Shown here one piece after another: positions 43,885 to 53,349 of a DNA stretch of 64,000 nucleotides. Within the stretch, counting starts at the first letter, position 1; every line of letters starts with the position of its first letter. A program made the translations under genes and the position numbers. This stretch comes from Eubacteriales bacterium. Lineage in GTDB: Bacteria; Bacillota; Clostridia; Lachnospirales; Lachnospiraceae. The notes under the pieces are model-generated. The model saw only the letters and a list, made by a program, of their open reading frames with translations. It did no database searches and was not told the origin of the DNA. The stretch covers positions 21,174-85,173 of the forward strand of contig JAUNOY010000009.1 in the NCBI GenBank assembly GCA_030536995.1. The letters run 5' to 3'.

Positions 43885-45432
43885 CTATAACTCCATTCCA
43901 TGATGTTTCTTCTTTCGTTTCATGGTTCTCACTGCTTCTTTTGTTTCTGTGGATTGCTCCCGCTTGTTTGTTTCTGGAAGAGAGACACCTTCTCCTTCCT
44001 CTGCCATCAAAGCCTCCACATGATTTTTGATTCCCTCATACTTTCGTAACATCGCATGGATCCGTTTATCTTCTTTTCGTAAAGCAGCTATCTCTTCTGA
44101 TAAACGAGCGGCTTCTCGTTTCCATTGTCCTTCTGGAATCTTCCCACTTGGATCCAGGTTTTCTTTTAAGATTCTTTCCGAACGATAATATCCGCTAAGT
44201 TCCTTCTTATGTTCCTCTTTGAATTTTTCCCTGCCAAAATATTTCTTCTTTAATTCCAGATAAACAGGTCTTGTTTCAAAATACTCTTTCATTGCATAAA
44301 GATTGCTGTTGACACTTCGCAAAGCAGACAGTTGTTGATTCAACCGCTGACTTACCTCTTTTAGCTGAGTATCTAATTCCTGGATTTTCTCTGTCAGCTG
44401 TTCTGGGGTTCTCACATCCTGCTCTTCCAGAAAGCGGATCGTCTCTGCAAATTGTTTCAGATTTGTATTCTTCGCCTTTTGTGTTCCATAAGCGTAGGAT
44501 TCTGCAACTGCATTTCTCTTGTCATAATAGTTTCTTAGATAATCCGCTAAAGTTGGCTGATGTAAGAACACCATCCGTTCCATCAACTGGCTTTGTCGAA
44601 GCAAAGACCATTGAAGAAGATTCTTTGCCCGTTCTTTCATATCATTTAAGGCTCGGATGAGTCGGTTTAAACTTCCCAGTGCGGTTGAAATCCCTCTTGC
44701 TTCCATTGCCTGTACATTCGGTCCTTCATGCACCATCGGGATCTTATCAATCCCCCGTTCCTCATAAGATCTGGCATCGACTCTTTCTGTAAGTCCTTTT
44801 TCTTCATACAGTTCGTTACACATCTTCGCCCAGGCACTTCTCAATTCTTCCAAGGTTTCTTTCCTGCTCCAATCCGTTGTATGTACCGCCCGAAATACCG
44901 GTTGTCCTTTCTGATTCAAAACCGGCTGTCCATCCGGTGTTAATACTGGAACCTTTTTTTGTTTTTGTCCCCAGATACCATCTTCCTGTAAAGGGCGGAT
45001 GGGCACCATGATGTGCATATGGGGATTGGGTATTTTATCCTTTGCCTTCTTCGGATCATGGATCGCTAGATCTGCGATCATCCCTCTTGCGACTAACTGT
45101 TCTTCTACGAATCTTCTTGCAAGCTCAATATTTTCTTCCATGGAAAACTCATTCATCAAGGCAATATCAAAGCTGTGTGCCAGCTGTGCTTTCTTATTCC
45201 CTTCGATCCATTCCACCTCATTCCAAAGGGTCTCTCTGTCTTTGAATCTCTCCGGAGCCTGTTTGGGAAGATGGATCTCCGCTAATACCACACCGCCTTT
45301 TCTCGTATAATCACTTACTTCTCCATAATACGTACATTCCAATTTTGTACCGGCTCGGTAAGCAGCACTGGCAATGGCAGACTGTCCTTTTCCTCTGGAT
45401 AATTGATTCAGATGAAAGTGATAACATCCCAT
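43885..45432 (-). CDS. mobL: MobA/MobL family relaxase (MOBQ)
   Basis: 515 residues from the ATG at 45432; the frame continues to a GTG at 45459 that has no proper ribosome site. The relaxase domain (about 1-220) opens with CYHFHLNQLSRGKGQSAIASAAYRAG, typical of MobA/MobL, and contains the metal-binding histidines in NPHMHIMVPIRPL. A long coiled-coil region (about 330-500) follows. It nicks the oriT (46000-46034) for conjugative mobilisation. No type IV secretion genes are in view, so the element is probably mobilised in trans or relies on genes elsewhere. Confidence 0.93.
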   Translation of the reverse strand: MGCYHFHLNQLSRGKGQSAIASAAYRAGTKLECTYYGEVSDYTRKGGVVLAEIHLPKQAPERFKDRETLWNEVEWIEGNKKAQLAHSFDIALMNEFSMEENIELARRFVEEQLVARGMIADLAIHDPKKAKDKIPNPHMHIMVPIRPLQEDGIWGQKQKKVPVLTPDGQPVLNQKGQPVFRAVHTTDWSRKETLEELRSAWAKMCNELYEEKGLTERVDARSYEERGIDKIPMVHEGPNVQAMEARGISTALGSLNRLIRALNDMKERAKNLLQWSLLRQSQLMERMVFLHQPTLADYLRNYYDKRNAVAESYAYGTQKAKNTNLKQFAETIRFLEEQDVRTPEQLTEKIQELDTQLKEVSQRLNQQLSALRSVNSNLYAMKEYFETRPVYLELKKKYFGREKFKEEHKKELSGYYRSERILKENLDPSGKIPEGQWKREAARLSEEIAALRKEDKRIHAMLRKYEGIKNHVEALMAEEGEGVSLPETNKREQSTETKEAVRTMKRKKKHHGMEL

Positions 45433-45433
45433 C

Positions 45434-45856
45434 TTACTCATCTCCCTGTGGCAGTTCACCTCGTTGCATCGCCTTTAATAGTGCTTCCTCTTCTGCAAAT
45501 TCTCGTTCTTTCGCTTCTGCAGTTTCCGCCCGTCCACGAACCATTTCATGAACGACATCACAAAACTTACAAGCGGGATCATGAAGAAGTTCATCCATCA
45601 GCTGATAAAATTCTGCCTCTGTCAGATATTTGGTATCTTTACAGATTGCTTCTATGGCTGCTCCCTTCTGGATCAACAGATGGGTTCGTGCCTTTCGTTT
45701 TTTCTTTTTCTGTGTATCCAGATAATTCAAGGATCTCTGGATCCTGTGCTCTGCCTGTTCCTTCTCAAGCTTTGCCTGTTTCAATGCAGCTTCTGTTTTT
45801 TCAATCTCATAAAGTGCTTCCTGAGTATATTCCTGAAATGTTTTCTTCTTCGCCAT
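45434..45856 (-). CDS. DUF3847-like mobilisation accessory protein
   Basis: 140 residues from the ATG at 45856 (AAGGAG about 12 nt upstream); the frame stays open to 45955. N-terminal half is a Lys/Glu-rich coiled coil, then a conserved-looking DTKYLTEAEFYQLMDELLHDPACKFC segment. DUF3847 proteins occur between ssb or oriT and MobA/MobL relaxases in Firmicute mobilisable elements and may assist the relaxosome. Its stop lies 1 nt before the relaxase start. Confidence 0.75.
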   Translation of the reverse strand: MAKKKTFQEYTQEALYEIEKTEAALKQAKLEKEQAEHRIQRSLNYLDTQKKKKRKARTHLLIQKGAAIEAICKDTKYLTEAEFYQLMDELLHDPACKFCDVVHEMVRGRAETAEAKEREFAEEEALLKAMQRGELPQGDE

Positions 45857-45999
45857 ATCGTTCTTTTTCTCCTTTTTCAACTCTTCAATTTTCTCTGTTA
45901 CGGGATAGGCATTTCTGCCGGAAGGGGAACCCTTCTTCGGATGGATCATCCGCAAACACTTTCGGAATTCCCCTTCAGAAAGATGCTACTTCCGTAGGA

Positions 46000-46034
46000 C
46001 GCACATACCTTGTAAGGTATATAAGTGCGCTCTT
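46000..46034 (+). other. oriT: Putative origin of transfer (oriT), MOBQ type
   Basis: An inverted repeat CGCACaTACCTT/AAGGTAtataaGTGCG (46000-46029) runs into TAAGTGCGCTCTT (46022-46034). The nic region of MOBQ plasmids such as RSF1010 is, from memory, TAAGTGCGCCCT, a match at all but one position. It lies directly upstream of the mobilisation genes, as expected. Confidence 0.8.
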
Positions 46035-46058
46035 CTGCTTTCAGCATCCGAGTTTTTC

Positions 46059-46463
46059 TTACTCAAACGGAAGTTCTTCTCCGTCTGGAAGATGCATAAA
46101 TCCATCTGGATCGGTATCTTCTTTCTTTTCTGATCCTGACAGTTTCTTCCCTTCTGCGAAATAATGTTCTTCTACGATCACGTTAGTGGCATAAACTTTA
46201 TTCCCCTCCTGATTCACATAGCTTCCTGTCTGGATCCGTCCGCTTACTAAAATCTTCAAACCTTTTTTCAGATATTTTTCTGCAAACTCAGCATTCTTCC
46301 CAAAGGTAACACAAGAAATAAAATCTGTTTCTGCCTTTCCATCCTTTCGATATCGTCTGTCTACTGCCAGCGTGTATCGTGCCATTGCAGTACTGTTTTC
46401 ATCCTGGAGATATTTCACCTCCGGATCTTTTGTCAGTCTTCCCATTAAGATTGTTTTGTTCAT
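46059..46463 (-). CDS. ssb: Single-stranded DNA-binding protein
   Basis: 134 residues, a full OB fold (MNKTILMGRLTKDPEV, FISCVTFGKNAEFAEKYLKKG, GSYVNQEGNKVYATNVIVEEHYF). The acidic tail ends GEELPFE, close to the DDDLPF tip that recruits repair and replication partners. It protects transferred single-stranded DNA. GGAG precedes the ATG; the oriT lies just downstream. Confidence 0.94.
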   Translation of the reverse strand: MNKTILMGRLTKDPEVKYLQDENSTAMARYTLAVDRRYRKDGKAETDFISCVTFGKNAEFAEKYLKKGLKILVSGRIQTGSYVNQEGNKVYATNVIVEEHYFAEGKKLSGSEKKEDTDPDGFMHLPDGEELPFE

Positions 46464-46478
46464 GTAGTTTCTCCTTTC

Positions 46479-46660
46479 TCTTTTCGTTTTTTCTTTGTTC
46501 TTGAATCAGGCCCGATTCTTTTAAGGCAAATGTAATTTGTTCCTCATATATCAGAACGTAGAGAGGGCTTTTTACAAATAAAAAATGAATTTTATTTATT
46601 TGCCCTCATATAACGAAAGGTTCAGAGGGAAAAATACAGGGTGGAAAAGGAAATTTTTTA
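46479..46660. repeat. Intergenic region with 62-bp-spaced imperfect repeats
   Basis: CCTCATATA occurs at 46542 and 46604, and AGAGGG at 46562 and 46624, so a CCTC...GAGGG unit of about 26 bp recurs with a 62-bp pitch. A hairpin (GGGC...AAATAAA/TTTATTT...GCCC, about 46564-46606) lies between. No gene is visible. It could be an origin or control region for the ssb-mob operon. Confidence 0.45.
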
Positions 46661-46667
46661 TTTTTCT

Positions 46668-46716
46668 GCATAAAAAATACCCCTACGACTTCAAAATTGA
46701 AATCATAGGGGCATTT
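46668..46716 (-). terminator. Terminator after the SIR2 gene
   Basis: Reverse strand: GCCCCTATGATTTCAA, loop, TTGAAGTCGTAGGGG then TATTTTTT. It closes the defence block 165 nt after the SIR2 stop. The interval in between shows no gene. Confidence 0.85.
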
Positions 46717-46878
46717 TGTCTTTCTGATTTTCTTATCAACTCTTGATAATAGCATCCTCTTATTTGAAATTAGATTTGATATACATTTTAAATACTCTGA
46801 CTTTTTACAATCATGTCACATATCCTATTTCAACAGTACATACCTGTTTACAATAACAGCCTAACATTCATCATTCTA

Positions 46879-49800
46879 TTAAGACCAAATATTTGATATC
46901 TCGTAGTTTTTTATTTTCATAGCTTTTTCAACACATTGTTTTAATTCGTCTGTTTCTTCTGTTCCAGTTGTCTTAACACTTTTATAATACTGATGTAATG
47001 CCTCCACACAATTGTATAAGCCATCCAAATAATACCGTTCACCTTGACTTGCTAAATCTTCATATATGTCTATACACTTACTGATAGATACTGTAATATA
47101 TCTCTGAGTTTCTTCCTTAGCAAAAAAAGGTTGCCTGAGCAATGGTGTCAAATGAATCCACAATGTTTTTGAATACTCTATATCTAAATATTTTATTGAG
47201 CTAAAAAATTTTTCAAACGATACATTTTGAATGCAATTTTCTTTTAAAAATACCAAACATTGTATTCCTGTAAATACACTTGAATAAAGTTTTTTATTTT
47301 TCGTCAATATAATATTTTCAAACATATCAACACATTCTTCAAATTCATTTTTCTCAGTCATTTCTAGTATATCGATTGCAATGGTACTAATTCGGCAATC
47401 CGATAATGCTGTCTTAATTTTTTCAATCAGTGGATACACCTCTGTAATCAATTGATTTTGTATAGCTTCACAATAGATAAGTGCAACAAGTTCCTCAATT
47501 ACTAGAAACTTATTTTCACATTCATCTTTTTCTCCCATAAAATTATCTTTTAATAAGCTTTTTTCATGGATTATGAAATCATATGAGCGAGTCAAAATGG
47601 TGCTTGCAAGTTCTTTATTTAAAATCACCTCACTACATTTTCTCAGGGAAATTTTCGATGTCGAATAAAAAAAGCTAAAATAATCTCGGACACTTCCATA
47701 TGAATTATTTCCCACACGCCCTGTTGGTGTTACACTTTTCACATATTCTGTATTCATCAAATATGTATAATATAATTTTGAAAAATCAACTGATTCTGGA
47801 TACGGTAATCCCTCCCAAATAAATGGATAGTATAATTCTGTTGTCGGCAGGGTATCTTTATCATTCTTCCAAAAGGCTGTTATAATATCGTCTCGATATT
47901 TTTCTAATGGTTTATTATTCCACAATACTAATAAGCAAGATAATCCATTATCTCTTTCACATATATTTTCACTTAGACTCGCACGAAGTGCTTTTTCATA
48001 AAATATTTCCACATCTTCTTCATATATTTCAAATGATACATCATTAAAATAACTAGCCAAATGATATTGTGCATCAAACTCAGAAAAAATAATATTCTGA
48101 CAAGTATTTGCAATATTTCCATTAAATCTGGTTGAAATTATCTGCAGAATCTTTTTTATATCTCTAACCATAAAAGGATCTTCCTTTTGACTAAATCTGC
48201 ATAATATTTCCAAAAATGCAATTATATTTGCATCTTCTATAAATACTGCCAACCGCGATAATATGCTTAAGATGTTCTTCACTGATACAAAATATTTTTT
48301 TCTATCATAACTATCTTCTACAGCATACATCTTTACAATTTCAATCAATTTTTCAAAAAGAGATTGTTTTTCTAAATCATCTATATTTAAAAGGGTTTTC
48401 CGTGTGAAAATTTGATTGATAACTTTTTCTTGATTTGTCCTAACAGCTAATGACATTTTCCAATAAGCATATTTACTCGAATTCACTATCTCATCATATA
48501 CACGTGGAAGCAATCTTGCTTGATCCGAAAATATCGGCAAGCACAATCTATCTATTCCAAGAATAAAAACAAACGAATTTTTGTAACAAGTATCTTCTCC
48601 TGAATAAACTACTGTAACACTCTTATTGGAATTAAGACTAAACGGCACTATTCTTTCTTCTTTTTTTCTATCTTTTTCAAAGAAAACTTGCTCCAGCTTT
48701 TCCCTTTGTTCAACAATAATACGTCTTGTGTTATATGAATTATCATAATACTTATTGTCAGCGTATTCCTCCTTTATTTCCCAATTTCCAATTCTATAAC
48801 ATAAATTTAGATATCCCAAATATGAAGCATATATTTCATCTGATAACTTCATCTGCGCCAATTCCGCTGAACACTCGCTTAATATCTTGTCTGCAATATC
48901 ATTCTTTGACAATTGTTTATACAACGCTGCTTTTTTTACTTTATACTCAAATGATGGTGTTTCTATCTCTTCAATCAGCTGTTTCGCTTCCTCGTAACCA
49001 AACAATGAAATGTGATTTTTCATTTTTTCAATAAGGGATTCATTTTTATAATATGGGATTTTATTACAATATACCTCACATCTTTCCATGCAAGCATCAT
49101 ATAACTCTTTTTTACCATCGATTCTATACATTTCTGCCAAATACAATAATATCTCACATAACGTTTCTATTTGTGAATTTTTCTCAATTAACTTTTCTGT
49201 TACTTTTTCTAAGTATTCAGCATTTTTATCTTCTAAAACAACCAAACATTTTCTTAGTATTTTAATAATAGTTGAAATTAGCTTCTCTGGTACTTTTTCC
49301 TGATTATGAACCAATTTCAGCACTACATTAAAATGTTCTAAGAAATAATTTGCATATTTAACCCTTTTTTCTTCCGGGAGTAAAATGTACGGCTCTATCA
49401 ACTTTTCAACTTTATGTGAATAGTTTTTCAACTTTTCAAAGTACTCTTCTTTTTCCGCTTCCTTAGGTTGCCAAAATATATCAACATTCTGGTATGGCCT
49501 TTCCAAATAAATATCTTTTTCACTCTGATTTTTTTCTAATAAACCAACAAATTCTGAAATTGCCTGATAGTGTCGATTTTCTTCCTGTCGAGATACTAAT
49601 CCAGAAATATCTACTATAGTAATCCCCTTATTTTCCAACAGTTTTCTCTCTGGTGCACTGAGTTTTTCATATAAACCAATCAAATAAATCATTGGACAGT
49701 ATTCACCCATATTGTCTCGTAACCAACCAAGCCAGCTTTGAAAATTGGGGTCATCCCCGGAAAATCCAAGTAAGCATAATCTAGTTTCAAGCATCGCTTG

Positions 49801-50424
49801 CTGTACAGTATTAACTAATGCTGAATATTTATCTGGGTATGTTCTATAATCTTCATCGCTTATTATATATGGTTTTACTTGTGGAATACTACCGTGCAAC
49901 TTGATTATCCGTGGCTTTATACTCCCTGGCAAATCATTTTGAGAATATATGATTTCATAGTTATTCTCACGATAAATCATATCTACCGTCTGCTCCAAAA
50001 GAGTATCATAATTTGTTGTAAAAATATCTGACCAATGTAATTTTAAAAGTCTTTTATGTAATTCTCCCGGAACAAACATTTCGTCTGCAATGGACTGTTC
50101 TATCAAATTGTTTATTTTATTTCTATCAAAATTAGCAATATATTCATCTGCCAGCTTTGTGACGTTTTTCCCAGATGTTTTTATAATCCTTTGTCTATTC
50201 CATTCCTCTTTTTCTTGTTCTTCTAATGGTTCCGGATATAGTTCCTCATACATTTTTTCAGCAAGTTCGCTCCAATTTGGTGGTTGTATACTTGCCCTTC
50301 CTTTACTCTGTGCATTTTTTGAAAATCCAGCTCCAATCATTAGCGAAACATCCCCATATTTTCTTGGTTCTTTTAATCGCTGTGCAATATCATTTATATA
50401 AGAATAAACAGTCTTATCACTCAT
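46879..50424 (-). CDS. Large SIR2-domain protein (predicted NADase defence effector)
   Basis: 1181 residues. Residues about 20-290 form a SIR2-like NAD-binding domain: GAGFS (31-35), TTNYD with Asn138, KLHGSI with His177 and LLGFSGDDPNF (218-228). These Asn and His positions fit the active sites of defence sirtuins that destroy NAD+. The remaining 850-odd residues are mostly helical, without a motif I recognise, and resemble the long sensor parts of DSR-type proteins (about 1000 residues). Its base composition is clearly AT-richer than the core genes. It lies 52 nt after the methyltransferase stop and shares its direction. Probably an abortive-infection protein; no partner or inhibitor gene is apparent. 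Confidence 0.85.
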   Translation of the reverse strand: MSDKTVYSYINDIAQRLKEPRKYGDVSLMIGAGFSKNAQSKGRASIQPPNWSELAEKMYEELYPEPLEEQEKEEWNRQRIIKTSGKNVTKLADEYIANFDRNKINNLIEQSIADEMFVPGELHKRLLKLHWSDIFTTNYDTLLEQTVDMIYRENNYEIIYSQNDLPGSIKPRIIKLHGSIPQVKPYIISDEDYRTYPDKYSALVNTVQQAMLETRLCLLGFSGDDPNFQSWLGWLRDNMGEYCPMIYLIGLYEKLSAPERKLLENKGITIVDISGLVSRQEENRHYQAISEFVGLLEKNQSEKDIYLERPYQNVDIFWQPKEAEKEEYFEKLKNYSHKVEKLIEPYILLPEEKRVKYANYFLEHFNVVLKLVHNQEKVPEKLISTIIKILRKCLVVLEDKNAEYLEKVTEKLIEKNSQIETLCEILLYLAEMYRIDGKKELYDACMERCEVYCNKIPYYKNESLIEKMKNHISLFGYEEAKQLIEEIETPSFEYKVKKAALYKQLSKNDIADKILSECSAELAQMKLSDEIYASYLGYLNLCYRIGNWEIKEEYADNKYYDNSYNTRRIIVEQREKLEQVFFEKDRKKEERIVPFSLNSNKSVTVVYSGEDTCYKNSFVFILGIDRLCLPIFSDQARLLPRVYDEIVNSSKYAYWKMSLAVRTNQEKVINQIFTRKTLLNIDDLEKQSLFEKLIEIVKMYAVEDSYDRKKYFVSVKNILSILSRLAVFIEDANIIAFLEILCRFSQKEDPFMVRDIKKILQIISTRFNGNIANTCQNIIFSEFDAQYHLASYFNDVSFEIYEEDVEIFYEKALRASLSENICERDNGLSCLLVLWNNKPLEKYRDDIITAFWKNDKDTLPTTELYYPFIWEGLPYPESVDFSKLYYTYLMNTEYVKSVTPTGRVGNNSYGSVRDYFSFFYSTSKISLRKCSEVILNKELASTILTRSYDFIIHEKSLLKDNFMGEKDECENKFLVIEELVALIYCEAIQNQLITEVYPLIEKIKTALSDCRISTIAIDILEMTEKNEFEECVDMFENIILTKNKKLYSSVFTGIQCLVFLKENCIQNVSFEKFFSSIKYLDIEYSKTLWIHLTPLLRQPFFAKEETQRYITVSISKCIDIYEDLASQGERYYLDGLYNCVEALHQYYKSVKTTGTEETDELKQCVEKAMKIKNYEISNIWS

Positions 50425-50475
50425 CTAAATACCTCTTTTGCAGAAATAACTTTTTACTCTAAAATATAGGTCAAA

Positions 50476-51858
50476 TCATTCTTCATCAAATATATTATTC
50501 AATGTCTTCTCCATATCTGCCACCAGATTAACCACCAGTGCATTTCCCATCATAAATCTGCGTTTTCTCAATGGCATCTCCACTGTTTCTCCCTTAACCA
50601 GACAATACTTTGTATGATCTGTAGGAAATCCTTGAATTCGTTCTGCTTCTGTTGCGGTAAGCAATCTCACTCTTCCAGTCATTTTATCTTTCACAATATG
50701 AGTTGTTCTACTAAATCCACCTTCAGATGTCAGCATTGTACGTGCCGGTTTATCTTCCTGATCAATCATAGAAATAGCACCCTCTGAGAATACATATTCA
50801 TGACCTGTCGAACTTGTACGTAACAATTTTTTTGCACCTTTCAGGTACTGCCAGGTCTGTCTATCCTCCTTTGGAAGACGCTGTTCAGTTTCATCACTAT
50901 GTGTAACCGCAGGATCCGTATAATATAATTTTTCTTCTGGAATAAAATACTGTTCTTCTACTGCTCCAGTTTCCATAACATCACCAAGAGTTATCTGCTT
51001 TCCATGATAATCCGGAACAGTCTTCATTGTATATATTATTCCGTCTTTCATTATTCCAGAATTTTCAAATGCACATTGAAATGTTTCGGACACTTCACCT
51101 ACTTCTACCGGCAGTTCCTTAATCTTCATCTTAGCAGATTCTGCTTTATTTACCGGAAATGTTTCTGCAAAAAAGCCTTCTTTTAAGATTACATTTTCCA
51201 TGCATTCTTTCTTGCCTTCTTCCAATACATCTGCACATCCAATTGTATTTAAAATTCTATCCGCATATTTTGTATTATTTTTATAAGCAAAAATAAATGT
51301 TCTACGGCGTCTCTGCTGATACCCATATTCTGCAGCATTTATCACACGCCATTCCACTGTATATCCTTCATCTCGAAAACATGCGAGAATCACACCAAAA
51401 TCTCTACCTCTTTGTTTTGCAGGAGATTTTAATAATCTATCAACATTTTCTAATAATACGAATGGTGGCTTCTTGGCTTCTAAGGTCTCACGTATTGACC
51501 ACCATAAAATTCCTTTTTTTCCCTCAAGTCCTTTGGAAGTAGCTAATGAAGATGCTACAGAATAGTCCTGGCACGGGAATCCGCCGACTAACAGGTTAAA
51601 ATCAGGAAGTGTTGTTTTATCTACATCTTCAATATTATAATTTGTGGTATCTTCACCATTATTATCTAATCGTGTTCCGAATCGGTATACATAACAATCA
51701 TGTGCATACTGTGTACTTTTCTCTGCCGGCTCCCACTGGCTAAACCAAACTGTATCCCATTTTTCTTCTTTACCATAATCTTCTGCTGTTCTTATATTAT
51801 TAAGTCCACATCTAAATCCACCTACTCCGGCAAACAATTCGCAAACTGTTTTCTTCAC
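50476..51858 (-). CDS. DNA (cytosine-5) methyltransferase, Sau3AI-type system
   Basis: 460 residues from a GTG (AGAGGT 8 nt upstream). All main C5 motifs are present in order: ELFAGVGGF (I), GGFPCQDYS with nucleophile Cys96 (IV), LLENVD (VI), QQRRRRTF (VIII), a target-recognition region (about 230-400), and ERIQGFP plus MGNALVVNLV (IX/X). Paired with a Sau3AI-family nuclease, it probably methylates the C in GATC. It has its own promoter containing GATC sites (51886-51937). Confidence 0.94.
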   Translation of the reverse strand: MKKTVCELFAGVGGFRCGLNNIRTAEDYGKEEKWDTVWFSQWEPAEKSTQYAHDCYVYRFGTRLDNNGEDTTNYNIEDVDKTTLPDFNLLVGGFPCQDYSVASSLATSKGLEGKKGILWWSIRETLEAKKPPFVLLENVDRLLKSPAKQRGRDFGVILACFRDEGYTVEWRVINAAEYGYQQRRRRTFIFAYKNNTKYADRILNTIGCADVLEEGKKECMENVILKEGFFAETFPVNKAESAKMKIKELPVEVGEVSETFQCAFENSGIMKDGIIYTMKTVPDYHGKQITLGDVMETGAVEEQYFIPEEKLYYTDPAVTHSDETEQRLPKEDRQTWQYLKGAKKLLRTSSTGHEYVFSEGAISMIDQEDKPARTMLTSEGGFSRTTHIVKDKMTGRVRLLTATEAERIQGFPTDHTKYCLVKGETVEMPLRKRRFMMGNALVVNLVADMEKTLNNIFDEE

Positions 51859-51885
51859 TTTATATTACCTCTTCTTTTATTATTC

Positions 51886-51937
51886 GAACGATCGTTCTTT
51901 ACATATAATATCTTATTTTATTGTTTTTGTAAAGATC
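51886..51937 (-). promoter_or_regulatory. Methyltransferase promoter with GATC-centred palindrome
   Basis: Reverse strand: TTTACA (51928-51933), 17 nt, TATTAT (51905-51910). The perfect 12-bp palindrome GAACGATCGTTC (51886-51897) lies at the expected transcription start, and a second GATC (51934-51937) touches the -35. Methylation of these sites, or binding of a regulator, could tune expression. Confidence 0.7.
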
Positions 51938-51938
51938 C

Positions 51939-53348
51939 TTATTTAAATAATTCTAAAATAAGTTGATCTACTTCTGCTTTATTTTTTATCTCACCAATAT
52001 CAATGACTTTCCATTTATTTTCATTGAGTACAATTCTTTCTTCTTCATTTAATCCATCAAAAAAAGCCCACTTTTTTGACTGTACTTTAAATTTAGGTGC
52101 ATATACTTCTCCATTTATTCGAATTTTACCAGTATTATACTCTATACCAATATCAGAAAGTCTTTCTTTCAATTCAAGGATAGAATCAAAGATATTACTC
52201 TTCTTAATTTGAAGCTGATTTGTTTGATTCATAGAATATTCATATAAACTTAAGTCGTTCCATTGAGAGGTTGTATTAGGATGTAAATCTGACAAATAAC
52301 TTCTTTTACACTGTTCATCTAAAATTTTTTGCATTCCCTTAGGATACCCTTTTGCAATACCAACTGCTTTTATTAAAGAATAATCTCCCGCAGCATACTC
52401 TCTACTAATCCAATCAACATATCTCATTAGTTGTAAAGGAAAATCCCTTGTTGCTTTTCCTTTTTTCAGCTCTATAACCATATATTTTTCTATTGGTTTT
52501 TCGGTGTCTGGAAAATTCTCCAAATATCTGTATGCAAAAATATCCATTTTATCAATATATGCTAACGGTTTAAAAGGAGAAGCTATAACCTGATGTGTCA
52601 CATAATCATACTTTTCGCCTTCAAATCCATTTTTTGAAATGAAATCTATCATCCAGGCCTCTAGTAGCATTTCCGTATTTATTTCATTTTTTTCATAATT
52701 AAACTCTTTTATTATAGTTTCTTCAGGACTGATACGATACTTTTCCACATCAAATTGTAAAATCCGTTCATGTTCTGATGTACTGTATTCAAAATACTTC
52801 TGTTTGTCTCTGTTTTTTAAATAAATACATTCTTTTAACGCTCTATTTTCTTCATCATCTATCTTTATAAAAGTAACATCTTGAAAAGCTCTCAACATTC
52901 TGAATGCTGATGGTCTATATGACAGTACCTCATCCATATCAACGCCTTCTGCAAAAAAATGTTGATCTGGCTCAAAGAGACATAACCACCTATACTCTGG
53001 TCCCAATTGCATCAATGGTTGATCTGCTTCTACTACTTTTTCTTTTCTTTCAAAATTATTTGCATCCAAAAAATTTTTATATTTGCAATCTATTCCCACA
53101 TTGACCAATTTCCCAACTCCATAAATGCGTCTATCAGATAAAAAATACACATTATCACCAGCTTGCATCGAACAATAGTCTGCCAATACCGCCGCCATAA
53201 CTTGTTTACTTTTATTACCTGAACTTTCATTTTCCTGTACTGAAAGTTTATCATTTGGTACTTTTGATGCATATAATCCTTGCCTAATACACTTCTTTAC
53301 CCCTTCAATATTCTCTTCTTTATATATAGAAAAAATGAAACCTGCCAT
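51939..53348 (-). CDS. Two-domain protein with NucS/DUF91-like nuclease in R-M operon
   Basis: 469 residues from the ATG at 53348 (AAGGAGG upstream). The N-terminal part (about 1-160) opens GFIFSIYKEENIEGVKKCI and has QAGDNVYFLSDRRIYGVGKLVN, a pattern like PUA/EVE-type readers of modified bases. The C-terminal part (about 225-350) fits a PD-(D/E)XK nuclease of the NucS/DUF91 kind: Glu229, Asp269 (KMDIFAY), Glu293-x-Lys295 (VIELKKGKA) and Gln306 (QLMRYV). It sits between the restriction enzyme and the methyltransferase. It is not part of classical Sau3AI systems as I know them; perhaps an accessory, modification-dependent nuclease. Function not established. Confidence 0.7.
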   Translation of the reverse strand: MAGFIFSIYKEENIEGVKKCIRQGLYASKVPNDKLSVQENESSGNKSKQVMAAVLADYCSMQAGDNVYFLSDRRIYGVGKLVNVGIDCKYKNFLDANNFERKEKVVEADQPLMQLGPEYRWLCLFEPDQHFFAEGVDMDEVLSYRPSAFRMLRAFQDVTFIKIDDEENRALKECIYLKNRDKQKYFEYSTSEHERILQFDVEKYRISPEETIIKEFNYEKNEINTEMLLEAWMIDFISKNGFEGEKYDYVTHQVIASPFKPLAYIDKMDIFAYRYLENFPDTEKPIEKYMVIELKKGKATRDFPLQLMRYVDWISREYAAGDYSLIKAVGIAKGYPKGMQKILDEQCKRSYLSDLHPNTTSQWNDLSLYEYSMNQTNQLQIKKSNIFDSILELKERLSDIGIEYNTGKIRINGEVYAPKFKVQSKKWAFFDGLNEEERIVLNENKWKVIDIGEIKNKAEVDQLILELFK

Positions 53349-53349
53349 A

